A stretch of DNA of 64,000 nucleotides from Paulinella micropora (GCA_019918135.1 WBZZ01003799.1:61001-125000), one strand, 5' to 3'. Counted from the first letter of the stretch, positions 31,335 through 43,777 are shown. The notes: generated by a model from the letters alone, not told the origin. Program-made: numbers and translations.

Positions 31335-31546
31335 AGAAGAAGAAGAAGAAGAAGAAGAAGAAGAAGAAGAAAGAAAGATGATATTATATATATACGTATA
31401 TTTATATGAAGGGGAAGAAAGAAGAAGAAGAAGAAGAAGAAGAAGAAGAAGAAGAAGAAGAAGAAAGGAGGACATATATATACACACATATATGTATATA
31501 TATACACATATATATATAATATAATATATTATATATATATATGTTT

Positions 31547-31592
<46 letters not shown>
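31181..31592. repeat. Compound microsatellites (GATA, GAA, TA, GA)
   Basis: (GATA)n at 31186-31218, (GAA)n at 31292-31375 and 31410-31465, (TA)-rich at 31470-31540, (GA)n at 31549-31591. ORFs here are shadows. Confidence 0.9.
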
Positions 31593-31593
<1 letters not shown>

Positions 31594-32127
31594 TGTCAAG
31601 GCTGAGCCCGAGGGCCATGCGCCTCCCCCTCGACCCAACAGGGACTACAGTGAGTATGTCGGAGAGGGAAGAATAACTCTTACCATCCTGCATAGAAGGC
31701 CCCAAAAGGAAGTCCCTAGTACCCGCACAGTGTCGGGTACCTTGCAGGAAATCAACTACAAATGATTGATCTTCCCCGCATGAGAGCTTCACGAGACTGG
31801 GTAGGTCCCGCATGGAGGTACTCACAGGCCTAGCAGACATTTCATGCGGTCTGCCAGCGCATGAGGACGTTTTGTGGAAAGTATCCGGGACGCCTCAAAA
31901 CCCGTCACAAACCCTAGATCGCGGAATGTAAATAACCATTTGATCCCACGTAGTGTATATGTCTTATGCAAAACCCAGAACAAGGCAACGACATAGCCTC
32001 GGAACCAACGCAACATAGCCTCGGAACCAACGGAACACATAGCCTCGGAACCAACAAATCGCTCTTGCCCTATGGTTAAGCGGTCCGCGCCCGTGAAGCG
32101 GGAACCGCAAGGTACGACCAGAGGGCG

Positions 32128-32240
<113 letters not shown>

Positions 32241-32506
32241 GTGCTTCTCTGTCAATGGCTGATGCATTTCTGCACATGCGCCTCCATCGTCTCACCCGTG
32301 AGGGGAGTACGAAGAATTGACGATAAGCTCTAATGACACCCCCGCAAGGGCAGTTCCAACACTTCCAGACGGGCCGGTATGTTCAATGAAAATACTGGTC
32401 CAGACGGATCGGTATGTTCAATGAAAATACTGGTGGCACCGACGGGAATCGAACTGGCGACAGGGCCCAGATGGTAGAACTTGACCACTGGGCTATCACG
32501 GTGTCC
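32241..32506 (-). mobile_element. tRNA-derived SINE, full copy
   Basis: On the minus strand the copy begins GGACACCGTGATAGCCCAGT, carries a pol-III A box (TAGCCCAGTGG) and B box (AGTTCGATTCC) in a tRNA-like head of about 76 nt, then a body of about 190 nt ending GACAGAGAAGCAC before (TAT)n. Confidence 0.85.
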
Positions 32507-32596
<90 letters not shown>

Positions 32597-32822
32597 GTGC
32601 TTCTCTGTCAATGGCTGATGCATTTCTGCACATGCGCCTCCATCGTCTCACCCGTGAGGGGAGTACGAAGAATTGACGACAGGCTCTAATGACACCCCCG
32701 CACGGGCAGTTCCAACACTTCCAGACGGGCCGGTATGTTCAATGAAAATACTGGTCCAGACGGACCGGTATGTTCAATGAAAATACTGGTGGCACCGACG
32801 GGAATCGAACTGGCGACAGGGC
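32597..32822 (-). mobile_element. tRNA-derived SINE, 5'-truncated copy
   Basis: Same body and 3' end as the other copies. The copy stops in the tRNA-like head at GCCCTGTCGCC, so the A box is missing and the B box is kept. Confidence 0.85.
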
Positions 32823-32850
32823 AATAATAATAATAATAATAATAATAATA

Positions 32851-33118
32851 GTGCTTCTCTGTCAATGGCTGATGCATTTCTGCACATGCGCCTCCATCGT
32901 CTCACCCGTGAGGGGAGTACGAAGAATTGACGATAAGCTCTAATGACACCCCCGCAAGGGCAGTTCCAACACTTCCAGACGGGCCGGTATGTTCAATGAA
33001 AATACTGGTCCAGAAATAGACCGGTATGTTCAATGAAAATACTGGTGGCACCGACGGGAATCGAACTGGCGACAGGGCCCAGATGGTAGAACTTGACCAC
33101 TGGGCTATCACGGTGTCC
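32851..33118 (-). mobile_element. tRNA-derived SINE, full copy
   Basis: Full head and body. It differs from 32241-32506 by short variation in the duplicated CCAGTATTTTCATTGAACAT block. Confidence 0.85.
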
Positions 33119-33120
33119 AA

Positions 33121-33200
<80 letters not shown>

Positions 33201-33202
<2 letters not shown>

Positions 33203-33337
33203 GGTCCGTCTGGAAGTGTTGGAACTGCCCGTGCGGGGGTGTCATTAGAGCCTATCGTCAATTCTTCGTACTCCCCTCACGGGTGAGACGATTGAGGCGC
33301 ATGTGCAGATTTGCATCAGCCATTGACAGAGAAGCAC
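33201..33337 (+). mobile_element. tRNA-derived SINE, 3' half only
   Basis: Starts at CAGGTCCGTCTGGAAGTG in the body and runs to GAGAAGCAC and (TAT)n. Lies directly left of the LINE. Confidence 0.8.
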
Positions 33338-33376
<39 letters not shown>

Positions 33377-33416
33377 CGGGTGGTGCCGACAGCCAGTAGA
33401 TGACGTCACCGAGCGA

Positions 33417-36188
33417 GTGGCGCAGTCCTTCCGAATGGCGGCGCACCGGGTCCTTGGCTCCAGATGTATACGACCCCGTTTCACCAACAATTGGTTCGAC
33501 GGGGAGCTAAAGGAGCTCATTCAGCAGCGCCGGGAGGCCTACGCAGCATACAGGAGGGATGAATCGAATGCGGAAGCCCGTCTGAATTGGCTACGGCTCC
33601 GCAAGCAAATTCGGAAGGCAACTCGGGCCAAGAAGTCCGCCTCCTTCAAGCAAGTGCAGGAAGAAGCGGTCAAATGTCAACGCGAGCAATCCTCAAAGCG
33701 CTTTTGGCTACTCGCGAAGCGGCTTGGCGGGGCACGCAGAACGAAGGTCTCCGCGCCGGTGCAAAGGGAGGATGGCTCACTGGCGTGTACGCTGCCGGAA
33801 AAGGTCGCTCGGTGGGAGGAATTTCGGAAAAATTCGGTGAAGCCACGGGAAAATCCGGCAAGTGCGGCTGTTGTGGTGGAGTGCTGTGCAGAAGCAGGCT
33901 CGCTGGAGTGGGAGGAAGCCGAAGCTAAGCGGCAGTTCCACTGGAACGATCGCTTCAGAGATGAGGTGGCCCGGGCTATGAAGGAGCACGAAGTAGGTGA
34001 AGACACTTGCGAAGAGCTGGACAAGCCGTTCACGCAAGAGGAGGTCCTTGCAAGGCAACGTGCCCTGAATAACCACAAAGCCTGTGGCGAGGACAAAGTG
34101 AAGAACGAGATGCTCAAGTATGGCGGCGCCTACATCAATGGCTACTTAACGCAGTACTTCAACTGGATTCGAGAAGCCGAGAGGACTCCAAAAGCTTGGG
34201 GCAAGGGAATCATCGTCAATATCCCCAAGGGTGGGGATCCTACGGATCCTGACAACTGGAGGGATATCTCGATTATTAGTTGCCTTGGTAAGCTGTATCT
34301 GTCCTTATTAGCTACTCGTCTAACGCTCTTCGTGGATGGCCCGGATAAGCTACGTCCAGAGCAGGGAGGCTTCCGCCCGGGGCGTCGCACTACGGATCAG
34401 GTCTTTACCCTTTGGCAGAGGTTGAAGGGGCGTCAGCAGCAGAAGCGGGAGTCGTATGTTCTGTTCGTCGATCTACGCAAGGCTTTCCCGTCTGTTTGGA
34501 GAGATGGTCTATTTGAGAGGCTCTGGAAGCTGGGTGTAAGGGGCAAGTTCTGGCGCACGCTACGCAGGTGCTACGAGCAGACTTCGTCGCAAGTGCTAGT
34601 TGATGGAGCACTCACCCCCGAAGTACTGGAGGGTGTAGGCGTCCAACAGGGGTCCCCTCTCTCTCCCACACTCTTCAACGTCTTTATGGATGAGCTGTGT
34701 GATCGGCTGGCGAGTGCCCTCAAGATCACGGATGTGAAGCGGCTGAACGACATCAAGGCACTTCTATACGCGGACGACGTGGCCCTCATCGCTCACAGTC
34801 GCACCGAGCTCCAGAAGATGGTCAATGTTGTGGCCAAGTTCGCGGAAGATTACCGGCTGGAAGTCAACTTGAAGCCCGGCAAGACGGAAATCATGCCCGT
34901 TTACACGTCGAGCAAGGCGAAACGACCAAGTATCAGGGAGCGAGGTGAGCCCGTGGTGTGGTTTCGCGGCCAGAAGCTTTGTGTCACCAGTCAGTACAAG
35001 TACCTGGGAGTGGTTATCACCGACGACCTGAAGTGGAAGGAGCAGGCCCTGCGGGCTACGCGTGTCACTGAAGTCGCCACCGCAGGTTGGTACTCTTTGT
35101 GGTGTGCAGGTGAGATACAAGCTAGGTATCGTCTCATGTGCTGGAATCAACTTGTGGGGGCCAAGCTGAAGTACGCCTTCGATGTCTGGCGTGCCCCCGT
35201 ATCGCAGCTCACCAAGCTGGAGGCAGCAATGCTGCGCCCCATGAGGATGATTCTCGGCATCAGCCCTAAGACAAGCAAGTGGATTACACTCTTTCTGGCG
35301 CGCTCTTTGAGTGCGGAGCGTTTGCGGCGGGCGGCGCAACTGAAGTTCTATGGACGGCTGCGTGTTCTACCGGAGAAGCGATTTCCTGTCATCGCATCTC
35401 AAGTCAAATCCGACTGGACTGCGGAGGCCGAAGGCGCTATCAGGGACTCAATGGATCTACAACAAGGGCTTCAGGAGCTCCTAAATAGCTCAGAGAAGGA
35501 CCTCGAGGGTTGGTGTTCGACTGTGGACAAGTGGGCCCTTCAGCAGGACGTCAAGATGGTGCAGCAACTGATGTGGGACAAGCGAGAGGCAGGCAGCGAT
35601 CTTACTGATGGCCTGCGAGTCATCCTAAGACAAGTCTTTGGAACTAAGGAGTTCCCAAGATGGGTAGCCCTTGATGATGCGCATTATAATCTGCTTCGGA
35701 GAAGGTTGCTCAGCTGCAACAACCGCCTTCGGTTGTACCGCAGCAAGTTGGTCAGTGGCATGTCCCCTCGCTGCTTCTGTTGTCATGATGATGTCAATGA
35801 GTCCCTTGCGCACTTCTTATGGGATTGCCCCATGCATGAGGGGAGACGTAAGCAGCTGTTGCTGAGTATGCAGAGGCTCGGTGGCATGGCTGTGGGGGGT
35901 GCTGAGGGGGATGGAGGGAGTGAGGAGGGTGGTGAGGTCGTAGGTGGTGAGGTTGTGGTGGAGGATGTGTTGCTTGGGCGGGAGCGGGAGGGCTCTGTGC
36001 GGCAGGGTTGGGATGATATGTCGCCTGTGGATCAATCACGATTGTTTTGTAAGTTTTTTCAGGGGAAGTCGCGCTTCCGCAGTAACTTTAGGCTTGCTGC
36101 GTTGTTAGGGGTTACAGCGTTGCGTCCCCCTCCAAAGTTGGATGTGTTGTTTGGATCATATGTGTCTGAGTGTTGGTCTGCTAGGTAG
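33417..36188 (+). CDS. LINE ORF2-type reverse transcriptase
   Basis: 923 codons without interruption. The frame is actually open from the TTA array, and the displayed start is not a true initiation site. Domain order: post-endonuclease linker (NWFDGELKELIQQRREAY), RT motif A (YVLFVDLRKAFPSVW), motif B (GVQQGSPLSPTLFNVFMDEL), motif C (LLYADDVALIAH), thumb, and a C-terminal Cys/His knuckle (CFCCHDDVNESLAHFLWDC). All RT catalytic Asp residues are present. The frame stops at TAG 36186-36188 but stays open afterwards to 36551. The intact frame suggests a recent insertion. It probably belongs to a clade that ends in simple repeats; the exact clade was not determined. Confidence 0.85.
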   Translation: MAQSFRMAAHRVLGSRCIRPRFTNNWFDGELKELIQQRREAYAAYRRDESNAEARLNWLRLRKQIRKATRAKKSASFKQVQEEAVKCQREQSSKRFWLLAKRLGGARRTKVSAPVQREDGSLACTLPEKVARWEEFRKNSVKPRENPASAAVVVECCAEAGSLEWEEAEAKRQFHWNDRFRDEVARAMKEHEVGEDTCEELDKPFTQEEVLARQRALNNHKACGEDKVKNEMLKYGGAYINGYLTQYFNWIREAERTPKAWGKGIIVNIPKGGDPTDPDNWRDISIISCLGKLYLSLLATRLTLFVDGPDKLRPEQGGFRPGRRTTDQVFTLWQRLKGRQQQKRESYVLFVDLRKAFPSVWRDGLFERLWKLGVRGKFWRTLRRCYEQTSSQVLVDGALTPEVLEGVGVQQGSPLSPTLFNVFMDELCDRLASALKITDVKRLNDIKALLYADDVALIAHSRTELQKMVNVVAKFAEDYRLEVNLKPGKTEIMPVYTSSKAKRPSIRERGEPVVWFRGQKLCVTSQYKYLGVVITDDLKWKEQALRATRVTEVATAGWYSLWCAGEIQARYRLMCWNQLVGAKLKYAFDVWRAPVSQLTKLEAAMLRPMRMILGISPKTSKWITLFLARSLSAERLRRAAQLKFYGRLRVLPEKRFPVIASQVKSDWTAEAEGAIRDSMDLQQGLQELLNSSEKDLEGWCSTVDKWALQQDVKMVQQLMWDKREAGSDLTDGLRVILRQVFGTKEFPRWVALDDAHYNLLRRRLLSCNNRLRLYRSKLVSGMSPRCFCCHDDVNESLAHFLWDCPMHEGRRKQLLLSMQRLGGMAVGGAEGDGGSEEGGEVVGGEVVVEDVLLGREREGSVRQGWDDMSPVDQSRLFCKFFQGKSRFRSNFRLAALLGVTALRPPPKLDVLFGSYVSECWSAR

Positions 36189-36551
36189 GGTAAAAGGGAG
36201 GAGCTTGGGGTGGAGGATGGGGGCGAGGAGGTGATTGACCTCACTGAGGTTCCATCAGCTTCTGTCCCACCCTCTGCCCCAAGTGACGTTGATGTTGCGC
36301 GGCGCGGCCGTCCGCGCAGTGTGGACGTCCTGGCTAGAGAGAGGGGTTCGGGAGCGCAGCGTAGTGTCTCCGAGTTCTTCTCTTCAGCTAACACCCTCGC
36401 ATCTAGCTCTTCATGCACTTCACAGCCCCCATCTGCCCCTGCTGTTGCTGTTGCTGCTATGTCTGTTTGGTGTTCTGACAATGCGTTGGGATCGGCTGAC
36501 CCCGGTGACCCAATGGAGGCACATGTCCAGGATCTGGATCTGATGCTATAG
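36189..36551 (+). CDS. In-frame continuation of the LINE ORF beyond TAG
   Basis: About 120 codons in the same frame as the RT, ending at TAG 36549-36551, 12 bp before the terminal microsatellite. It contains EEVIDLTEVP, which has the form of a SUMO-interacting motif, then Ser/Pro/Ala-rich sequence. Either the TAG is a recent nonsense change or the stretch is a read-through extension. Confidence 0.4.
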   Translation, partial: GKREELGVEDGGEEVIDLTEVPSASVPPSAPSDVDVARRGRPRSVDVLARERGSGAQRSVSEFFSSANTLASSSSCTSQPPSAPAVAVAAMSVWCSDNALGSADPGDPMEAHVQDLDLML

Positions 36552-36563
36552 TCTGAGGAAGCC

Positions 36564-36654
<91 letters not shown>

Positions 36655-36674
36655 GTTATTATTATTATTATTAT

Positions 36675-36942
36675 GGACACCGTGATAGCCCAGTGGTCAA
36701 GTTCTACCATCTGGGCCCTGTCGCCAGTTCGATTCCCGTCGGTGCCTCCAGTATTTTCATTGAGCATACCGGTCTATTTCTGGACCAGTATTTTCATTGA
36801 ACATACCGGCCTGTCTGGAAGTGTTGGAGCTGCCCTTGCGGGGGTGTCATTAGAGCTTATCGTCAATTCTTCGTACTCCCCTCACGGGTGAGACGATGGA
36901 GACGCATGTGCAGAAATGCATCAGCCATTGACAGAGAAGCAC
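36675..36942 (+). mobile_element. tRNA-derived SINE, full copy
   Basis: Head with A and B boxes, body and GAGAAGCAC end, as in the copy at 32241-32506. It begins directly after the (TTA)n that follows the LINE. Confidence 0.85.
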
Positions 36943-37009
<67 letters not shown>

Positions 37010-37010
37010 T

Positions 37011-37278
37011 GGACACCGTGATAGCCCAGTGGTCAAGTTCTACCATCTGGGCCCTGTCGCCAGTTCGATTCCCGTCGGTGCCACCAGTATTTTCATTGAA
37101 CATACCGGTCTATTTCTGGACCAGTATTTTCATTAAACATACCGGCCCGTCTGGAAGTGTTGGAACTGCCCTTGCGGGGGTGTCATTAGAGCTTATCGTC
37201 AATTCTTCGTACTCCCCTCACGGGTGAGACGATGGAGGCGCATGTGCAGAAATGCATCAGCCATTGACAGAGAAGCAC
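37011..37278 (+). mobile_element. tRNA-derived SINE, full copy
   Basis: Full head and body between (TTA)n arrays. Confidence 0.85.
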
Positions 37279-37304
37279 TATTATTATTATTATTATTATT
37301 CTTA

Positions 37305-37545
37305 TTGATTGGTGTGGAGACTTTCCTTATGGAATGGAGGACTGGATGCACATGGCCTTTTGGCAGGGAGTACATAGGCCATCGGTCCTTTCCATTGGCT
37401 GATTGGTATAAAGCTCCTAGAGTAATGTTCTATGCCGTCACTTCCTTTATTCCACCGATTGGTGTGGAGACTTTCCTTATGGAATGGAGGACTGGATGCA
37501 CATGGCCTTTTGGCTCAGCAATTGGCAGGAGATACACTATTATTA
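37305..37545 (+). repeat. Interspersed repeat unit (copies at 37305, 37460 and 38045)
   Basis: GATTGGTGTGGAGACTTTCC is present at 37308 and 37459. The block ACATAGGCCAT(C/T)(G/C)GTCCTTT to GGCAGGAGATA is present at 37371-37536 and again, slightly diverged, at 38048-38196. It is always bordered by (TTA)n. No coding potential is evident. Confidence 0.7.
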
Positions 37546-37556
37546 TTATTATTATT

Positions 37557-37822
37557 GGACACCGTGATAGCCCAGTGGTCAAGTTCTACCATCTGGGCCC
37601 TGTCGCCAGTTCGATTCCCGTCGGTGCCACCAGTATTTTCATTGAACATACCGATCCGGCTGGACCAGTATTTTCATTGAACATACCGGCCCGTCTGGAA
37701 GTGTTGGAACTGCCCTTGCGGGGGTGTCATTAGAGCTTATCGTCAATTCTTCGTACTCCCCTCACGGGTGAGACGATGGAGGCGCATGTGCAGAAATGCA
37801 TCAGCCATTGACAGAGAAGCAC
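37557..37822 (+). mobile_element. tRNA-derived SINE, full copy
   Basis: Full head and body, followed by the longest (TTA)n array (about 220 bp). Confidence 0.85.
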
Positions 37823-38030
<208 letters not shown>

Positions 38031-38198
38031 GTTATTATTATTAGAGAGTACATAGGCCATTCGTCCTTTTCAATGGGCTGATTGGTATAAAGGTCCTAGA
38101 GTGTTGTTTTATGCCGTCACTTCCTTTATTCCACCGATTAGTGTTGAGACTTTCCTTAGGCATCGAATGGCCTTTGGGCTCGCCATTGGCAGGAGATA

Positions 38199-38279
<81 letters not shown>

Positions 38280-38300
38280 CATTATTATTATTATTATTAT

Positions 38301-38566
38301 GGACACCGTGATAGCCCAGTGGTCAAGTTCTACCATCTGGGCCCTGTCGCCAGTTCGATTCCCGTCGGTGCCACCAGTATTTTCATTGAACGTACCGGTC
38401 CGTCCGGACCAGTATTTTCATTAAACATACCGGCCCGTCTGGAAGTGTTGGAACTGCCCTTGCGGGGGTGTCATTAGAGCTTATCGTCAATTCTTCGTAC
38501 TCCCCTCACGGGTGAGACGATGGAGGCGCATGTGCAGAAATGCATCAGCCATTGACAGAGAAGCAC
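38301..38566 (+). mobile_element. tRNA-derived SINE, full copy
   Basis: Full head and body, followed by (TTA)n and then a chain of other trinucleotide and hexanucleotide repeats to about 39010. Confidence 0.85.
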
Positions 38567-38645
<79 letters not shown>

Positions 38646-38682
38646 GTAATAGTAGAAGTAGTAGTAGTAGTAATAGTAGTAA

Positions 38683-38717
<35 letters not shown>

Positions 38718-38764
38718 ATAGTATAGTATTAGTAGTAGTAGTACTAGTGGTAGTAGTACTAGTG

Positions 38765-38830
<66 letters not shown>

Positions 38831-39010
38831 ACAGAAAAAGAGGATCACGACGACGACGACGACGAAGAAGAAGAATAATAAGAAGAATAAGAATAAGAAT
38901 AAGAATAAGAATAAGAATAAGAATAAGAATAAGAATAAGAAGAAAAAGAAGAAAAGAAAGAAAAAGAAAAGAAAGAAGAAGAAAAAGAATAATAAGAAGA
39001 GAAGGAGAAA
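38567..39010. repeat. Compound microsatellite chain
   Basis: (TTA)n, (GTA)n at about 38655-38830, (CGA)n, (AAGAAT)n at about 38878-38940 and A/G-rich DNA. ORFs of poly-Val, poly-Tyr or poly-Leu are artefacts. Confidence 0.9.
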
Positions 39011-39019
39011 GAAGATGAG

Positions 39020-39761
39020 AAGAGGAGAACGATAGACCTGCAGCTGGCTCTCTATTCATATTCGCTTGTCGCTGGATACACTCGTCCACGAGCACCTGTG
39101 CATTATTCACTCGTGCCTGCGCAAAGTCCACTCCTGTCTGCGCAGAATCCACGCCTGCCTGCGCAGAATCCACGCCTGCCTGCGCAGAATCCACGCCTGC
39201 CTGCGCAGAATATGCTCCTTTGACTGCCATGTCAAACATCTGCTGCGCCGGTTTAATCAAATCTTTTGTCCCGGTCGCCTCGGCCTTCTCGAGCTCTTTC
39301 TTGGCCTTCTCGACCTTGGCCTCGGCCTTCTCGAGCTCTTTCTTGGCCTCCTTGACCTTGGCCTCGGCCTCCTTGACCTTGGCCTCGGCCTCCTTTAGCT
39401 CTTTTTTTTGCCTCCTTAAGCTCTTTCTTTACCTTCTTGCAATTTGCATCGGCCTCCTTAAGCTCTCTCTGAAACGCCTCGCGCTCGGGTAGGCGCTTTT
39501 CGGTCGCACCCACAACTACGGGGTCTGGCTTGGGATCTGGTCCACCCCCAAACTGGCAAACTGCAGATGGAGCGGCAAGCCGGGAGACACACTGAAAGAG
39601 CTCCCCTCTTCGTTCCCCTCTTCGTTCGGCTGACCTTTGTCCGGCGCCTGTGCAAAGTGCTGCGACACCACCCAGCCGAAAGCGCTCACCAGCAAGACCC
39701 CGACAACGCCTGCCGCAAACGCAACCAACACGCACACGCACAGACAGCCAGCCATACACAT
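39020..39761 (-). CDS. Membrane-anchored coiled-coil protein, copy 1, frames broken
   Basis: The ATG near 39761 gives a hydrophobic anchor (CVLVAFAAGVVGVLLVSAFG) and a polar linker in one frame. A second frame (to about 39400) carries FQRELKEADANCKKVKKELK. A third gives heptad-like Lys/Glu/Ala repeats and then the repeated hendecad AQAGVDSAQAGVD (39085-39215). A second copy lies at 63460-64000. The GC-rich, repeat-built style resembles the genes of region 1. Function unknown. Confidence 0.4.
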
Positions 39762-40004
39762 TTTGTCTAGCTATGCACAAAAAGAAAGGACGTGCAGTCA
39801 TGCCGATCCGCGTTCATACCTATGGCAACTCGCAGCAGGTTAAAGGCTGGGCGGGGCCAGGTTGGATGTCCTTTTTCCAGTGCCACGAAATCACAGTCAG
39901 TCATGGCTCTCCAGAAACGCCGTCCTGCCCTTATGAGCTTGTGACCGACAGCGTCCTGCCCTTATGCGCTTGTGACCGACAGTGCCTGCACTTGGAAGCA
40001 GTGC

Positions 40005-40035
<31 letters not shown>

Positions 40036-40272
40036 GAGAAGAGAGAGAGAGGAGAGGAGAAGAGAGAGAGAGGAGAGGAGAAGAGAGAGAGAGGAGAGGA
40101 GAAGAGAGAGAGAGGAGAGAGAGAATGAGCAAGAAATGAGCGGAAGGAGCGAGAGAGAGAGAGAGAGTCTGTTAAATATCTGCTGTCTGTCCGTGTGTAT
40201 AGGTGTTTGCGTTTCTTGAATCTTTTAGCGTGTGTAATCGGCGCATCTGTGTGTCTGTTAAATGTGTGTCTA

Positions 40273-40324
<52 letters not shown>

Positions 40325-40833
40325 GTGCGTACTTCGCTCGTGTTTGCGTTTCTTAAATCTCTTCGTGAGTGCATATATGTGTGTTTGTGTGCTGCTCTCT
40401 TGTGCTTCGTTTTGTTCGGGTCTTGTCTTCAATTTTGTTTTGCTTTCGCACCTAGTCTTAGTCTTTCTGGAGTTTGCACTTTGTTCGCATTGTTGTTGCT
40501 CGCTTCGTGATTCTGCGTTATTTTTTTTCTTCGTTCGCGTTTTCGATTGGATTTCGAGCTTGCGTGGAAGTAGCTGCTATTCTGTTTCTATTCATTTTCA
40601 GTAATCATTTATTCTTTCTTGACTCAGCTCAAGAGATCTCTAAAGGCCTAGATTCCTATGTTGTTTTTGTGCCTGCGACGAAAGTAAGGCTCATCATAAT
40701 TGTCGATTCTTCAACACTACCCGATTTGATGATGACTTCAAGTATTACAAGTAAAGTCAACGAACAGCTGAAAAAGACTATTCAGAGAATTCCAACTTGT
40801 GAAGTAAGTCCTGCTAATTTGTGGTTGAGATGA
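39221..40833 (+). repeat. Segmental duplication copy 1: uninterrupted (empty) Polinton target site
   Basis: The reverse complement of this segment flanks the Polinton: 40118-40833 matches 43618-42893 and 39221-40117 matches 64000-63073. The site GAGGAG at 40112-40117, followed by AGAGAGAATGAGC, appears once here and on both sides of the element in the other copy. In a sampled stretch of about 150 bp I count two mismatches. Copy 2 also carries an extra block of about 60 bp at 63349-63408. Confidence 0.9.
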
Positions 40834-40834
40834 T

Positions 40835-41474
<640 letters not shown>

Positions 41475-41520
<46 letters not shown>

Positions 41521-41630
41521 TGATAGATTGATAGATTGATAGATTGATTGATAGATTGATAGATTGATAGATTGATAGATTGATAGATTGATAGATTGAT
41601 AGATTGATAGATTGATAGATTGATAGATTG
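41475..41630 (+). repeat. (GATA)n passing into (GATT GATA)n
   Basis: Microsatellite between two oppositely oriented copies of repeat X. Confidence 0.9.
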
Positions 41631-41817
41631 ATACAGGGGGCGCTTATGGAACGAGCCCTGGCCCCGCCTGGTACTAGGGAGGTTTTGGTATCGCCTGTAT
41701 CAGTCCCTTCCGTGCAAACATCACTGCCTAGCTGGGAATCGTGTTAATACTTTACCCACAGACTTCCTTGGTTGACGAAATCAGAAGCTCCTTTTTCTGA
41801 CATTAGTCGATATCTCA
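41631..41817 (-). repeat. Repeat X, left part, inverted
   Basis: Reverse complement of the 41192 copy from ATCGACTAATGTCAG to the GCGCTTATGGAACGAGC block. It is followed by GATA-complement arrays to about 41908 and again at 42000-42104. Confidence 0.7.
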
Positions 41818-41823
41818 TCTATA

Positions 41824-41908
<85 letters not shown>

Positions 41909-42001
41909 GATTCCCATCCCGGACACATGCGCAGTACACAAATTACTGTTTGATGTGAAACTGCGTTCCTTTGCAAAGACTACATTCCTTTGCGACATCT
42001 C

Positions 42002-42087
<86 letters not shown>

Positions 42088-42473
42088 CATCTATCTATCT
42101 ATCTATTGCAGAACGAGCTCCCACCTCCATTACAGAGGACCCAGTAAGCAGATGGAGTTTCGAGACTGTTCGACAGTCTAGTATAAACCGACAGAGCACT
42201 GTGGGTTTTATTCCGGGCTCAACAAGCGAGAAAGGGCACCCTGAGGGAACAGGATTGTGCTTCCCGTCGCTATTTCGGCATGTGACTTATAGGCGTATGG
42301 CTAGGCACACATAAGGCACCCCACCACGGGCCCAGCACACCCACACCATCCCCTAATTCTCTGTCTGTCGAGAGATGGCACCCATTTCAAAAAAACCAAG
42401 CCCAAGGGAGGGTCAGTGACACCTCAAGTGGCCTTGGTTCACTGCGTGGAGTAAGTGATGAGATCAACTGATG

Positions 42474-42615
42474 AGATATCGACTAATGTCAGAAAAAGGA
42501 TATTCTGATTTCGTCAACCAAGGAAGTCTGTGGGTAAAGCATTAACCCGATGCCCAGCTAAGCCGTGATGTTTGCACGGAAGGGACTGATACAGGCGATA
42601 CCAAAACCTCCCTAG

Positions 42616-42617
<2 letters not shown>
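42474..42617 (+). repeat. Repeat X, left part
   Basis: Runs from ATATCGACTAATGTCAG to ACCTCCCTAGTA and ends in a GATA array (42616-42720). 42211-42473 holds no recognised gene. Confidence 0.7.
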
Positions 42618-42686
<69 letters not shown>

Positions 42687-42892
42687 GTAGATAGGTAGGT
42701 AGGTAGGTAGATAGGTATCAGCTAACAGCTCCAGCAAAGCACACACAGCACACACATCATACACACACACACACATCATACACACATAGGCAACGAGCGT
42801 TTTCCCGTCGAGCCGGCCCGATAAAGCAGGCCGAAGGCTGAGCCGGCCCGGCGAAACGAGACAACGCCAAGTTTTCCGTCGAGTAGCGTCCC

Positions 42893-43410
42893 AACCACAA
42901 ATTAGCAGAGAATTGCGATACTTACTTGACAAGTTGGAATTCTCTGAATAGTCTTTTTCAGCTGTTCGTTGACTTTACTTGTAATACTTGAAATCATCAT
43001 CACTAGTATCATCAAAGCGTGTAGTGTTGAAGAATCGACAATTATGATGAGCCTTACTTTCGTCGCAGGCACAAAAAACAACATAGGAATCTAGGCCTTT
43101 AGAGATCTCTTGAGCTGAGTCAAGAAAGAATAAATGATTACTGAAAATGAATAGAAACAGAATAGCAGCTACTTCCACGCAAGCTCGAAATCCAATCGAA
43201 AACGCGAACGAAGAAAAAAAATAACGCAGAATCACGAAGCGAGCAACAACAATGCGAACAAAGTGCAAACTCCAGAAAGACTAAGACTAGGTGCGAAAGC
43301 AAAACAAAATTGAAGACAAGACCCGAACAAAACGAAACACAAGAGAGCAGCACACAATACGCATATATGCACTCACGAAGAGATTTAAGAAACGCAAACA
43401 CGAGCGAAGT

Positions 43411-43445
<35 letters not shown>

Positions 43446-43624
43446 CACACGGATAGACACACATTTAACAGACACACAGATGCGCAGATTACACACGCTA
43501 AGAGATTCAAGAAACGCAAACACCTATACACACGGACAGACAGCAGATATTTAACAGACTCTCTCTCTCTCTCTCTCTCTCTCTCGCTCCTTCCGCTCAT
43601 TTCTTGCTCATTCTCTCTCTCCTC
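42893..43624 (-). repeat. Segmental duplication copy 2, part left of the Polinton
   Basis: Reverse complement of 40112-40833. It ends exactly at the target duplication CTCCTC (43619-43624). Confidence 0.9.
43619..43624. repeat. 6-bp target-site duplication, left
   Basis: CTCCTC, repeated at 63073-63078. The flank is CT-rich, so a chance match is possible, but the empty site contains the motif at the right position. Confidence 0.7.
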
Positions 43625-43777
43625 AGTAGTATAATATGAAATTTACAAGGGTCGTTTTTCGTACCTCAAAACGACCTCATAAATTTCATTTATTCTCTCC
43701 TATTAATTTCCCGTAAAATAAATACAAAGAAACAAAAACAGACAAGTAGCCTTCTACAGCACACTACGAGAAAACAT
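43625..43777 (+). repeat. Polinton terminal inverted repeat, left
   Basis: Aligns over 153 bp with the reverse complement of 62920-63072 with 8 mismatches and no gaps (about 95% identity). The match ends abruptly after GAGAAAACAT. Confidence 0.95.

Larger units (their letters stand above)
33376..36563 (+). mobile_element. LINE retrotransposon, 5'-truncated, inside (TTA)n
   Basis: The element lies between (TTA)n at 33338-33375 and (TAT)n from 36564. The 5' end falls inside the linker after the endonuclease, so the endonuclease domain is missing, as expected from incomplete target-primed reverse transcription. The 3' end GAGGAAGCC joins the microsatellite directly without a poly-A tail. Confidence 0.75.

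Noticed and set aside
40474-40833. Plus ORF of 119 codons in the duplicated host segment, with GTAAGT at its end
   Set aside because: The frame is not conserved in the second copy (42.9-43.3 kb) and no domain is seen. A coding exon cannot be supported.
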